This document shows, piece by piece, positions 47,376-56,110 of a stretch of DNA of 64,000 bases. How positions within the stretch are numbered: the stretch's first letter is position 1; each line of letters opens with the position of its first letter. The DNA comes from Streptococcus ovuberis (GTDB taxonomy: Bacteria > Bacillota > Bacilli > Lactobacillales > Streptococcaceae): the NCBI RefSeq assembly GCF_012396585.1, contig NZ_JAAXPR010000008.1, forward strand, positions 20,053-84,052. Reading direction: 5' to 3'. The notes under the pieces are model-generated. The model had not been told where the DNA came from, did no database searches, and saw only the letters and a list, made by a program, of their open reading frames with translations. Both the position numbers and the translations under genes were made by a program.

Positions 47376-48115
47376 TCACCTTCCCCTTTCCGAAATTGTC
47401 GCGGTGTCACACCAACTGTCTGCTTGAAGCGTTGAGAGAAATAATTGATATCCCAAAAGCCAACTTTTTCAGCAATTTCATAAATTTTTAAATCGGTTGT
47501 CAACAATAAGAATTTCGCTTGCCGCATTCGTTCTTGGTTGAGATAATCCTGAAAACTCATCCCCACGTCCTTCTTGATGAGAACGCTAAGATAATTGGGG
47601 CTAAAGCCTAGGTCATCTGCCAGATGCTTGAGCGAAAAATCGCTGTCACCTAAATGGTCGCGAATCTTTTTCTGCAAGTCCGAATAGTCTTCTTGCCTGA
47701 TGTACTTTTCCAGCTTTTCTTTTTTTACATCTTGATCTAGCTTATCTTGGATTTTTGATAAAATCTCTTCCACATCTGCCTTACTAAAGGGCTTGAGTAG
47801 ATAGTCATCTGCACCCAGCTTGAGTGCAGAAAGAGCATAGTCAAACTCATCATAGCCTGTCAAAAAAACAAGATGACAGGCTGGGCGCTCTTCTTTAATC
47901 AATTGTGCTAATTGAATTCCGTTCATTTTGGGCATATTGATGTCTGTCAAGACGATATCAAATGGCTGGTCTTGGAAGAGTTCCCAAGCCTTGCGACCAT
48001 CTTCTGCCTCAGCGACACGGTCAATTTGAAATTTTTTAAAATCAATCAAAGAACAAATACCTTGTCGAACAAGGTATTCGTCTTCTACTATCAGTATAGA
48101 ATAAATGGTCTTCAC
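47372..48115 (-). CDS. AraC-type response regulator, YesN/RR09 type
   Basis: A 247-residue regulator. Receiver domain (about 5-125) with the phospho-aspartate in FDIVLTDINMPKMNG (about residue 55) and the conserved Lys in DYLLKPFSKAD; a coiled linker; a C-terminal AraC helix-turn-helix pair (GFSPNYLSVLIKKDVGMSFQ, VGFWDINYFSQRFKQTVGVT). Cotranscribed with the kinase from an extended -10 promoter at 48139-48147. Confidence 0.92.
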   Translation of the reverse strand: MKTIYSILIVEDEYLVRQGICSLIDFKKFQIDRVAEAEDGRKAWELFQDQPFDIVLTDINMPKMNGIQLAQLIKEERPACHLVFLTGYDEFDYALSALKLGADDYLLKPFSKADVEEILSKIQDKLDQDVKKEKLEKYIRQEDYSDLQKKIRDHLGDSDFSLKHLADDLGFSPNYLSVLIKKDVGMSFQDYLNQERMRQAKFLLLTTDLKIYEIAEKVGFWDINYFSQRFKQTVGVTPRQFRKGEGE

Positions 48116-48138
48116 CTTCTTTTGTTCGCTTTGTCCTT

Positions 48139-48147
48139 ATTATAGCA
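48139..48147 (-). promoter_or_regulatory. Extended -10 promoter of the two-component operon
   Basis: TGCTATAAT on the minus strand, right behind the hairpin that contains the msrAB stop codon. Confidence 0.65.
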
Positions 48148-48150
48148 GAA

Positions 48151-48166
48151 AGCCTAAACGTAGGCT
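48151..48166 (-). terminator. Weak terminator hairpin containing the msrAB stop codon
   Basis: AGCCTA (48151-48156), loop AACG, TAGGCT (48161-48166). The minus strand continues TTTCTG, a poor T-run, so read-through from msrAB into the two-component genes is likely. Confidence 0.5.
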
Positions 48167-49272
48167 AGAAGATACCCATATCCTTTGGCTTCCATTTCTG
48201 CTTTCGGGATGAATTTAATGGATAAGCTATTGATACAGTAGCGAAGACCTCCCTTATCTTCTGGTCCATCTGTAAAGACATGCCCTAGATGGGAATCCCC
48301 AACGCGACTCCGTACTTCCGTCCGTGTCATATTGTAACTTGTATCTTCCTTATAACGAGCTACATCTGGGCTTATCGGACGAGAGAAACTTGGCCAACCA
48401 CAGCCTGATTCAAACTTATCCTTGGAAGAAAAGAGAGGCTCTCCTGTGACAATATCCACATAGATGCCATCCTCAAACTGATCCCAATAACGATTGGAGA
48501 AGGCTTTCTCTGTAGCATTGTTTTGGGTGACGTCGTATTCTTCCTTGGTTAATTTTTTCTTAATTTCTTCATCACTTGGTTTTTTATATTTACTTTCATC
48601 GATGACAGGGTAAACCGCATCATTGACATTGATATGACAGTAGCCATTTGGATTTTTCTTGAGGTAATCTTGATGATAGTCTTCTGCTAAGACATAGTGA
48701 TCAAGTGGTACATTCTCAACCACGATAGGCTTGTCAAATTTCTGACTTAGTTCGTCTAAGGCTTGTTTGATGATCGGCTCATCCTCTTTATCTGTATAGT
48801 AGATACCTGTTCGATATTGACTTCCGACATCATTGCCTTGCTTGTTTTTGCTTGTTGGATCAATGATACGGAAGTAATGCAGGAGCAAGTCACGCAAAGT
48901 GATTTCACTCTTGTCGTACTGAATGTGAACAGTCTCTGCATGCCCTGTCTGACCAATTAACTTGTAGTTGGTGGTATCACTCTTACCATTAGCATAGCCA
49001 ACCGTGACATCTACCACTCCATCTACCCGTTCAAAGTAGGCTTCCACTCCCCAAAAGCACCCTCCTGCCAGATAAATTTCCTTTAGATTTTCAGGGGCCA
49101 CCTTAGACTTATCCTTTAATTGACGTTCTGTACTTGTTTGCTTGACAGTTGGAGCTGTACTCATCTTCTCACTATCGGTCTTTGACCCCATCTTCAGAAA
49201 GATAAAAGCCGATAAGACAATGAGCCCTAAAATAGTCACTCCTACTAAAAATGATTTCAGTTGAGGTTGCAT
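48154..49272 (-). CDS. msrAB: Membrane-anchored fused methionine sulfoxide reductase MsrAB
   Basis: A 372-residue surface enzyme repairing both sulfoxide epimers of methionine. An N-terminal anchor ([20 protein letters not shown], about 7-26) and linker lead to MsrA (catalytic Cys in [14 protein letters not shown], recycling Cys in PNGYCHIN) and MsrB (CGWPSFSRP; catalytic Cys in [10 protein letters not shown], about residue 350). It would be reduced by the TlpA-like lipoprotein encoded 21 bases upstream, which in turn gets electrons through CcdA. Overlaps the promoter hairpin of the two-component genes downstream. Confidence 0.95.
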   Translation of the reverse strand: MQPQLKSFLVGVTILGLIVLSAFIFLKMGSKTDSEKMSTAPTVKQTSTERQLKDKSKVAPENLKEIYLAGGCFWGVEAYFERVDGVVDVTVGYANGKSDTTNYKLIGQTGHAETVHIQYDKSEITLRDLLLHYFRIIDPTSKNKQGNDVGSQYRTGIYYTDKEDEPIIKQALDELSQKFDKPIVVENVPLDHYVLAEDYHQDYLKKNPNGYCHINVNDAVYPVIDESKYKKPSDEEIKKKLTKEEYDVTQNNATEKAFSNRYWDQFEDGIYVDIVTGEPLFSSKDKFESGCGWPSFSRPISPDVARYKEDTSYNMTRTEVRSRVGDSHLGHVFTDGPEDKGGLRYCINSLSIKFIPKAEMEAKGYGYLLAYV

Positions 49273-49293
49273 ACACTGACCTCCATTTCTTTA

Positions 49294-49857
49294 TTATTTA
49301 ATCGTTTCAAGCGTTTGAACAATATCTGCTTTCTCCATATGACCAGGCATCACCTTTGCAACAACACCATCGCTCCCAATGAACGCCGAGGTCGGATAAA
49401 CACGAACACCGTATTCTTCCATCAGTTTTCCACTCGGATCTAAGAGGACTGGCAAGTTCTTGTGCCCAAGTTCTTTGTACCATTTCTTAAACTCTTCTTC
49501 TGATTGTTCGCCTTTTTTATTAGGAGAAACAACTGAGAGAATGACCGTGTCTGCCGGTGCATCCTTAGCTAAGCCATCGACTTCTTCTAATCCAGCTAAG
49601 CAGATAGGGCACCACGAAGCCCAAAACTTGAGATAGACTTTTTTCCCCTTAAAATCAGACAAGGTATAGGTTTTTCCATCCACACCCATCAAACTAGAAT
49701 CGGACGCTTCTTTGCCATCATTCATCTGTTGATTATCTTGTTTGTCTGCCATTTTAGCTGTTTCTGCCTTTTGATCATCTGTTTTTGTTTGCGTAGAGCA
49801 GGCTGCTAACAAGCCTGTACAAGCTAAAGCGATTGTCAGTAGTTGGAGTTTTTTCAT
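49294..49857 (-). CDS. TlpA-like thioredoxin lipoprotein (Etrx type)
   Basis: A 187-residue surface thioredoxin. Signal peptide with lipobox LLAAC (Cys20), a linker rich in Lys, Asp, Gln and Met (AKMADKQDNQQMNDGKEA, about 32-49), then a TlpA/ResA fold with the redox motif WASWCPICLAGLEE (Cys near residues 81 and 84) and the cis-proline region VYPTSAFI. Expected to relay electrons from CcdA to MsrAB. Its first 20 residues closely resemble those of the repeat lipoprotein just upstream. Confidence 0.93.
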   Translation of the reverse strand: MKKLQLLTIALACTGLLAACSTQTKTDDQKAETAKMADKQDNQQMNDGKEASDSSLMGVDGKTYTLSDFKGKKVYLKFWASWCPICLAGLEEVDGLAKDAPADTVILSVVSPNKKGEQSEEEFKKWYKELGHKNLPVLLDPSGKLMEEYGVRVYPTSAFIGSDGVVAKVMPGHMEKADIVQTLETIK

Positions 49858-49869
49858 AAACGTCCTCCC

Positions 49870-50244
49870 TTAATTCTTTTCTCCATCTGACATCTTGTCG
49901 TCTTCCATCTTGTCATCGGACATTTTATCGTCTGACATCTTATCGTCTGACATCTTATCATCTTTCATGTTGTCATCAGACATCTTGTCGTCTGACATCT
50001 TATCATCTTTCATGTTGTCATCGGACATTTTGTCATCAGACATCTTGTCATCAGACATCTTGTCGTCTTTCATGTTATCATCTGACATGTTGTCGTTTTT
50101 CATTTTGTCGTCGGACATCTTGTCCTGTTTCTCCATCATAGAGGACTCGTCTGTCTTTTTATTATCAGATTTAGGCTGGGTTGAGCAAGCTGCTAAGAAA
50201 GCACCGCAAGCAAGTAAGATAGCGACTGTTTGTAATTTTTTCAT
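49870..50244 (-). CDS. Methionine-rich pentapeptide-repeat lipoprotein
   Basis: A 124-residue protein: signal peptide and lipobox FLAAC (Cys20), a 20-residue polar spacer, then sixteen pentapeptides of type DKMSD (variants DNMKD, DKMKN, DKMED) from residue 41 to 120 and a GEKN tail. One Met per five residues, no Cys in the mature part beyond the lipid anchor, no aromatic residue in the repeats; predicted disordered and highly charged. The pattern resembles MxKDx-type repeat proteins of other phyla. Between ccdA and the thioredoxin lipoprotein in a tight operon, so a role as MsrAB substrate and oxidant sink, or as metal ligand, is inferred. Confidence 0.85.
   Translation of the reverse strand: MKKLQTVAILLACGAFLAACSTQPKSDNKKTDESSMMEKQDKMSDDKMKNDNMSDDNMKDDKMSDDKMSDDKMSDDNMKDDKMSDDKMSDDNMKDDKMSDDKMSDDKMSDDKMEDDKMSDGEKN
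49885..50124 (-). repeat. Sixteen 15-bp in-frame tandem repeats
   Basis: The 240-bp tract encodes the pentapeptides above. Nucleotide copies are nearly identical, and a higher-order 45-bp order (DKMSD, DKMSD, DNMKD) recurs. Copy-number change by slippage would keep the frame, so length variation between strains is expected. Confidence 0.9.
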
Positions 50245-50272
50245 GATATATGTACTCCTTTATGTAAAATAG

Positions 50273-50992
50273 TTAGTTAAAAATTGTTTCGAAAAATGCA
50301 GTAATGGCATCGACCTTTCCTAAAACAAGGATAATTCCCATTAGGATAATCAAGGCCCCACCGACCTTTTTCATGGTGACCATGTGTGGTTTTAGTTTAT
50401 TAAACTGTTTGACAAGGGCAGAGCTTGACAAAGTGATGAGTAGAAATGGCAAAGACAAACCCAGTGTATAAACCAGAAGCAAAAGCCCCCCTTGTACCGA
50501 ACTGCCTCCGCCTGAAGCAGCCAATCCTAGAACAGAGCCTAGCACAGGGCCAACACAAGGGGTCCAGCCAAAGCTAAAGGTTAAGCCCAAGAAAAATGCT
50601 GACAAGAAACCATTTTTAGTTTGGAAATTAAAGCGAAGCTGTTTCTGTTTTTGCAGGCTAGCAATGTTAATCCATTCCATCTGGTGGAGCCCAAGAACAA
50701 TAATGATCAGCCCCATGACCACTCTGAAATTTGGGCTGTTGAACAGACTTCCCAGACTGGCTGCACCAAAACCTAGTAACAGAAAAACAGAAGACAAACC
50801 AGCCATAAAAGCTAAGGTCTTGAGCAAGCTGTACCAGTTAATAGAAAAACCAAAGAAGGAAACTGTTCGCTCCTTGCTCTCATCCAGCAAAATCCCCAGA
50901 TAGACGGGCAAAAGCGGAAAGATACAGGGAGAAAAGAAAGACAAGATTCCAGCTACAAAAACTGAAAACATGAAGACAAGTGAGGTTCCCAT
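50273..50992 (-). CDS. ccdA: CcdA-type thiol-disulfide electron transporter
   Basis: A 239-residue membrane protein with six hydrophobic segments that carries reducing power from cytosolic thioredoxin to the outside. The two redox cysteines lie in FFSPCIFPLLPVYLG (about residue 23) and FGWTPCVGPVLGS (about residue 143). First gene of ccdA - repeat lipoprotein - thioredoxin lipoprotein - msrAB, with 28, 12 and 21 bases between genes. Confidence 0.94.
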   Translation of the reverse strand: MGTSLVFMFSVFVAGILSFFSPCIFPLLPVYLGILLDESKERTVSFFGFSINWYSLLKTLAFMAGLSSVFLLLGFGAASLGSLFNSPNFRVVMGLIIIVLGLHQMEWINIASLQKQKQLRFNFQTKNGFLSAFFLGLTFSFGWTPCVGPVLGSVLGLAASGGGSSVQGGLLLLVYTLGLSLPFLLITLSSSALVKQFNKLKPHMVTMKKVGGALIILMGIILVLGKVDAITAFFETIFN

Positions 50993-51529
50993 TCGTAACT
51001 CCTTTCTAACTTATTTCGCTTGACATATTCAGTATAAGCCAGTCTCTCGAAAAAAAATATAGACAATCCCCTTCAAAAACTCGAATTTGGTATGCTATTT
51101 TCTCTATCGGACATCTAACGTTAAATAAAATTCAAAAATAGATAAATCAGGGACATTACCAACTGACTCTCAAAGAAAATAGTATCGCTTGATTTCCAAA
51201 GGCCGCAATTAGCCAAAACCCTCTTCAGTCGTCCACAGGGCTACTAGAGAAGCACGCTATAGAGCTAGGAAACGTAGTGGCGATAGGGATAGACAGGCTA
51301 CGTTCCAGTAAACAAACCATCTATACTTCCTATTTTTGATTTTGAAAGAGTCTAAAAGATGCTGAGCTAAACGTTTTCTCCGCCCACAAAAATAGAGATT
51401 CACAATAACTGTAAATCTCTGTTTTTGCATTGCGCCATTTCCTTGTTTTACTTGAAAAGGCGATTAGCAATTGCTTTCAATATGGAATGTAAAGATTGAA
51501 GGATTTTTTGAAGCTATCAGTAACCTCTA
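50993..51529. other. Non-coding DNA upstream of ccdA
   Basis: Holds the ccdA promoter region (a TATACT-like -10 near 51037) and an AGAGATT/AATCTCT hairpin (about 51390-51425). No gene is recognised. Sequence towards 51530 grades into transposase remnants. Confidence 0.35.
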
Positions 51530-51990
51530 CTTCTTGAATAAGGATTTTACGTTTAGACGCAACGATTGTTTAAGCATCTGCTGTCTTGGGAGGTTCTGGA
51601 CGTGGGGTTAGTTTACCACAACCGTGGCGCTTCAAGAGAGCCTAGATGGGGTGACATGCGATTTCTTCTTGATGGCCTCAAAGCGAAGCGTTGTGATTAC
51701 TATCTCGCCTGCATCCAGTGAACGGTCTAAAAGTTTCTTGAAAAAAGCCTACTCTTATTCAGCCGTTAAATGGCTAAGGTGCCTGCCACCACGGGGTTCT
51801 TTAATAATAGCAGAGAGAGGTTATTTGAAATAGTTAGCCACCTCATTTTCGACGGTATGAGGCACATAACCAGTCAAATCCCCAAGTGTTTGGAAGGATA
51901 GGCCCTTCCGAACACAGCAGAATGACTTGAAGCCGACGATGATATGCCCATAATTTGTTTTTTAAAGCTGCGTTTAACTCTTTAAAATTA
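51530..51990 (-). pseudogene. IS630-family transposase N-terminal remnant
   Basis: Reading the minus strand across several frames gives RLQVILLCSEGLSFQTLGDLTG, then KEPRGGRHLSHLTAE, AFFKKLLDRSLDAGEIV and LLKRHGCGKLTPRPEPPKTA, the helix-turn-helix half of an IS630 transposase. Stop codons and frameshifts interrupt it at least three times and the DDE half is absent. Confidence 0.7.
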
Positions 51991-52138
51991 GCATCCGTGA
52001 ATTTATTGATCCTGTTGCTATGCTATCATCTATTTTTGGTTTTGGTTTAATGTCATTTTGAAAAACGATTCTTATCCTTACTTCATTCAATAATTTGATA
52101 GATACAGTATTCCATCAAATCTTGTTTTTAGCATACAA

Positions 52139-52200
52139 AAACTCCCCTTATAGTTTCCAGTGAATATCTTTTTTTCGCTGTCCACTATATGGGAGTATAT
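52139..52200 (-). mobile_element. Solitary end of the IS3-type element
   Basis: Closely matches the right end of the element at 44070-44858, including CTGTCCACTATA and the ACTCCCCTTATAGT / GGGAGT hairpin arms, but no transposase sequence adjoins it. Confidence 0.65.
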
Positions 52201-52270
52201 TAGTTAATACTGTTGTTTTTTCTTGAGTTAGGAAGCCCTTTTCCTAGACCCTTTCCCTTCTCATCGTCCA

Positions 52271-52501
52271 TCACAGCCGTTCTAAATCTACCAAGGCCCA
52301 AAGGCCTAAAAAGGTCAAAAGGCTACCAACCCAGAATTCCTTTGACGATTTAGTCAGGCTGATTATCGCCAATAAAACAAGCACAAACAAGAGGACCAGG
52401 CCAAAAACAAGGAGCATGACATTTAGAGTTCCTTTGATAGCTTTTGGGGCTGCAAATACATAGAACAAGATTAGCAAGATAGCCAAAATCAAATAAAACA
52501 T
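52271..52501 (-). CDS. DUF3165 family membrane protein
   Basis: A 76-residue protein with two or three hydrophobic helices (about 1-17, 27-48, 56-70) found downstream of typA in streptococci. Starts 26 bases after the typA stop with GAGGGG before the ATG. Function unknown. Confidence 0.8.
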   Translation of the reverse strand: MFYLILAILLILFYVFAAPKAIKGTLNVMLLVFGLVLLFVLVLLAIISLTKSSKEFWVGSLLTFLGLWALVDLERL

Positions 52502-52526
52502 AACCCCTCCCCCTCAATAGTCTTAC

Positions 52527-54368
52527 TTAGTCTGCCAATTTTTTATATTTGTTGGCCTTGTCGCGTCCAGCCTTATCTAGGATTTGCTTGCGCAAGCGAA
52601 TGGATTCAGGTGTGACTTCCATGTACTCATCATCATTGAGGAATTCAAGCGATTCTTCAAGCGTCAAGATACGCGGCGTCTTGATAACTGCCGTTTGGTC
52701 CTTGGTCGCTGAACGTACGTTGGTCATTGCCTTAGCTGTTGTAATGTTAACGGTCAAATCATTGTCTCGGGAGTTTTCTCCAATAATCATGCCTTCATAG
52801 ACTTCTGTCCCCGGGTTGACAAAGATTGTCCCACGTTCCTCAATCCGCATGATGGAGTAAGTCGTCGCCTTCCCTTGATCAATAGACACCAAAGCTCCAC
52901 GATGACGGCCACCAATTTCTCCTGGGATAACTGGCAAATATTGGTCAAAGGTATGGTTCATAATGCCATAACCACGTGTCATTGATAAAAATTCTGTCGA
53001 ATACCCAATCAAACCGCGTGCCGGCACCAAGAAGACCAAACGGGTTTGGCCGTTACCGACCATCTGCATGTCCAGCATATCCCCCTTACGTTCAGATAAG
53101 GACTGAATCACTGCTCCCTGGTACTCCTCTGGTGTATCGATTTGAACTCGCTCAAATGGCTCACACTTAACACCGTCAATCTCCTTGACGATGACTTCTG
53201 GACGAGAGACCTGAAGTTCATACCCTTCACGACGCATGGTTTCAATCAAAATTGACAAATGCAATTCGCCGCGCCCTGACACGATCCACTTATCCGGAGA
53301 GTCCGTATTCTCAACACGCAGGGATACGTCTGTTTGCAGCTCAGCTAAGAGGCGCTCTTCCAATTTCCGTGAGGTCACCCATTTACCTTCACGACCTGCA
53401 AATGGTGAATTGTTAACCAAGAAAGTCATTTGCAAGGTTGGTTCGTCAATGCGTAAGACTGGCAGAGCCTCAACTGCATCAGTCGGTGTCACTGTTTCTC
53501 CTACAAAGATATCTTCCATACCAGAAACAGCGATCAAATCACCAGCCTTGGCTTCTTGAATCTCCTTACGTTCAAGTCCAAAGAAACCAAAGAGTTTCGT
53601 CACGCGGAAGTTTTTGGTCGTCCCATCAAGCTTTGATAAGGTAACTTGGTCACCGACCTTGATTGTCCCACGAAAGACACGACCAATACCGATACGGCCA
53701 ACAAAATCATTGTAATCGAGAAGGGACACTTGGAACTGAAGCGGTTCGTCCGAATTGTCCACTGGTGCCGGAATATGGTCGATGATCGTATCAAAAAGAT
53801 GGCTCATCGTCTTTTCTTGATCAGCAGGATCATCAGAAAGTGACGTTGTCCCATTGATGGCTGAAGCATAAACAACAGGGAAATCTAACTGATCATCATC
53901 TGCCCCTAATTCGATAAAGAGCTCTAGAACCTCATCCACGACTTCTGCTGGACGAGCTGATGGTTTATCAATCTTGTTGACTACCACGATCGGAATCAAA
54001 TCTTGTTCAAGCGCTTTTTTCAAGACAAAACGAGTCTGTGGCATAGTGCCCTCGTAAGCATCCACGACAAGCACAACACCATCAACCATTTTCATGATCC
54101 GCTCAACCTCACCACCAAAGTCGGCGTGTCCCGGCGTGTCCATGATGTTGATACGAACATCGTTATAAGCAACAGCTGTGTTTTTCGCTAAAATAGTGAT
54201 GCCACGTTCTTTTTCAATATCGTTAGAATCCATAGCACGCTCTGCCAACTCTGCACGCGCATCTAAGGTCTGCGACTGCTTAAGCAGCTCATCAACTAAA
54301 GTCGTTTTCCCATGGTCAACGTGGGCAATGATGGCAATGTTACGGATATCAGTTCTTAAATTAGTCAT
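52527..54368 (-). CDS. typA: Ribosome-associated GTPase TypA/BipA
   Basis: A 613-residue translational GTPase of the EF-G superfamily that acts on ribosomes under stress and in 50S assembly. G1 [11 protein letters not shown]2 RGITI, G3 [10 protein letters not shown]4 NKIDKP are intact, followed by the beta-barrel, two EF-G-like domains and the BipA-specific C-terminal domain ([20 protein letters not shown] region). Own extended -10 promoter. Confidence 0.97.
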   Translation of the reverse strand: MTNLRTDIRNIAIIAHVDHGKTTLVDELLKQSQTLDARAELAERAMDSNDIEKERGITILAKNTAVAYNDVRINIMDTPGHADFGGEVERIMKMVDGVVLVVDAYEGTMPQTRFVLKKALEQDLIPIVVVNKIDKPSARPAEVVDEVLELFIELGADDDQLDFPVVYASAINGTTSLSDDPADQEKTMSHLFDTIIDHIPAPVDNSDEPLQFQVSLLDYNDFVGRIGIGRVFRGTIKVGDQVTLSKLDGTTKNFRVTKLFGFFGLERKEIQEAKAGDLIAVSGMEDIFVGETVTPTDAVEALPVLRIDEPTLQMTFLVNNSPFAGREGKWVTSRKLEERLLAELQTDVSLRVENTDSPDKWIVSGRGELHLSILIETMRREGYELQVSRPEVIVKEIDGVKCEPFERVQIDTPEEYQGAVIQSLSERKGDMLDMQMVGNGQTRLVFLVPARGLIGYSTEFLSMTRGYGIMNHTFDQYLPVIPGEIGGRHRGALVSIDQGKATTYSIMRIEERGTIFVNPGTEVYEGMIIGENSRDNDLTVNITTAKAMTNVRSATKDQTAVIKTPRILTLEESLEFLNDDEYMEVTPESIRLRKQILDKAGRDKANKYKKLAD

Positions 54369-54405
54369 GTGTCCTCTTTTTACTTTTAAATTCTTTCAAC
54401 TAATC

Positions 54406-54414
54406 AGTATAGCA
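54406..54414 (-). promoter_or_regulatory. Extended -10 promoter of typA
   Basis: TGCTATACT on the minus strand, 38 bases before the ATG. Confidence 0.6.
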
Positions 54415-54666
54415 CAAACTTTGGTAAATTGCTAAAGCCATCCATTGTAAATGTTTTCACGCTCTCTCGTTTGAATCCAGCACAGCTTTTCATTTCTCAT
54501 CTGCTTCACTCCTTTAGAAATACTAACCACTATTTTGGCAGTGCTGCTCAGCAGGAAATCGCTCAACAACTGCCGAAAACAAAAAAAGTGGACAAAATCG
54601 CTCCTCCTTTAGACCACAATCTTGCCTCACTCCAAAAATTTTCTAATTAGGTGCCCCCTAGGGTGA

Positions 54667-55056
54667 TTACACCTTGTTCTCTTTAACTTTTCCATCCCAA
54701 TTGTCCAAACCATAACTGAGGATGTAGACTTCTGAAAACCCATGCTTTTTAAGCAAAAAAGCGGCATTAGTCACTGCACTGCCTCGAAGGTTTTCATAAA
54801 TCAGGACAGGCTTATCTTTTCGCAAAGCGCTCAAGCTATTTTTCAACTGAGAATAAGGGATATTTCGAGCACCCAAAATATGCTTGCGCTGAAAAGCTCC
54901 TACCTCCCTAAGGTCAATCAACTGCCCGCTGCGCATCATCTGAGCAAAATCTTCATTTTCAAGAAGGGTCGCCGCCTGACGCAAACGCCAGTAACGGTAG
55001 CCAATATAGGCTGCAAACAGAGCTAACGATAAGATTAAAATCCAAAAACTATTCAC
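54667..55056 (-). CDS. Membrane-anchored rhodanese-domain protein
   Basis: A 129-residue protein: an N-terminal helix (FWILILSLALFAAYIGYRYW, about 3-22), then a rhodanese domain (about 35-125) with IDLREVGAFQRKHILGARNIPY. The active-site position reads ENLRGSAVT with no cysteine, so it cannot be a classical sulfurtransferase and may bind a partner or anion. Overlaps yqgQ by eight bases. Confidence 0.85.
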   Translation of the reverse strand: MNSFWILILSLALFAAYIGYRYWRLRQAATLLENEDFAQMMRSGQLIDLREVGAFQRKHILGARNIPYSQLKNSLSALRKDKPVLIYENLRGSAVTNAAFLLKKHGFSEVYILSYGLDNWDGKVKENKV

Positions 55057-55276
55057 TGAGGTTCTCCTTTTTTCTATTACGATAGGCTATTTCCTGCCTG
55101 TGCTCTAGCCGCAGGATCAGCTCTGCCTGAAGGTATTCCTGCTCTGAGATAAGGCCATTCTCATAAACTTTTTTCAGTTCTAACTGACTCATCTCCAAAT
55201 CATAGAGACGCTTTCCCATATAAATCAAGATCCCAAAACGCTTGAGCAGTTGTTGGACATCATAATAGGTCTTCAT
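55049..55276 (-). CDS. yqgQ: YqgQ family protein (DUF910)
   Basis: A 75-residue helical protein with the YqgQ pattern (YYDVQQLLKRFGILIYMGKR, LYDLEMSQLELKKVYENGLI). In other Bacillota it neighbours glucokinase; here it heads an operon with the rhodanese-like protein. The -10 box TAGAAT ends at 55283, six bases before the ATG, so the mRNA is predicted leaderless. Function unknown. Confidence 0.87.
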   Translation of the reverse strand: MKTYYDVQQLLKRFGILIYMGKRLYDLEMSQLELKKVYENGLISEQEYLQAELILRLEHRQEIAYRNRKKENLSE

Positions 55277-55282
55277 ACTTGT

Positions 55283-55312
55283 ATTCTACCAAAATAAGGC
55301 GTGATTTTCAAG
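55283..55312 (-). promoter_or_regulatory. yqgQ promoter ending at the start codon
   Basis: Minus strand TTGAAA (55312-55307), 18-base spacer, TAGAAT (55288-55283) preceded by TGG. No ribosome site fits between it and the ATG at 55276. Confidence 0.65.
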
Positions 55313-56110
55313 CAAGCACCTCCAGATCTTTGGTCAGCAAAAAGGATTCTTCTTTTCCTCTTTTAGCTAAGCTTTCTTACCTCTGGCTAGGCTACCAATC
55401 CACAGTCGGAAGAATCTGGAGCATGCCAAGCAAAGCAATAGAAATAGGGCACTTCATTGATGAACATAACTGTCAAAAGCACAGAGGCAGCATTTAAACA
55501 AAGCAAAGAGAGCCCCCTTTTAGAAATCGCCCCTGCTAACCTCTTTCCGAAAAGCTATCTAGGCTAATGGACAAACGATTTCTCACCATACCAGCATGAC
55601 AGTGTTCAATGGCTGTCAAATAAAAGGCGGATTAAGGACCAGACTTACAGTTCTATAGCCTAAAATGAAACACCTAGATGCCTTATAGCCAATAGCCCTT
55701 TTGAAAGCGTCTGACTGTCGGACAAAAACAAAACATGATAACCCCAGTAGGAAATGCATTTGCAAAGATAGACCGACTACAACTCCTAATATAGCCAAAC
55801 TAGGCCCACATCAGTGTGAAAAGGATTCTTTTTGGCATTGCGAGCTATTCTTTGCCACTTACGTTCTTTAGCATGCCTTTTTCCGACCAGTAAAGAAAAC
55901 GCAACAATGCTCTCTTCAAAGCATAGATAAACGGTCGAAAAGAGAATAAGACGCCATTGATAATTCGTTAGCGTTCGATTCCCCTTATCTCCCTAATTTT
56001 GAGGTTCGGGCTGAAACAGTCCACCAGACCGTTTTTGACACTTGCTTCGCCAGTTTCATTTCCCGATTAAAAAGATCCCCCAGACCTTTTTAACCACCTG
56101 TACATGGCTA
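55313..56110. other. Long gene-free stretch
   Basis: No credible gene in about 800 bases; short frames lack ribosome sites. Near 56008-56031 lies a CTGAAACAGTCCACCAGACC motif like that at 45411-45430, followed by a small AGATCCCCCAGACC repeat at 56080-56095. Probably old insertion debris. Confidence 0.4.

Noticed and set aside
49895..50272. Long plus-strand frame of SSDIL-type repeats opposite the Met-rich lipoprotein
   Set aside because: It exists only because the 15-bp repeats keep the opposite strand open. It has no ribosome site, and the minus-strand frame has a signal peptide, lipobox and operon context.
55616..55798. 60-codon minus-strand frame with hydrophobic residues
   Set aside because: No ribosome site, no family and located in debris-rich DNA.
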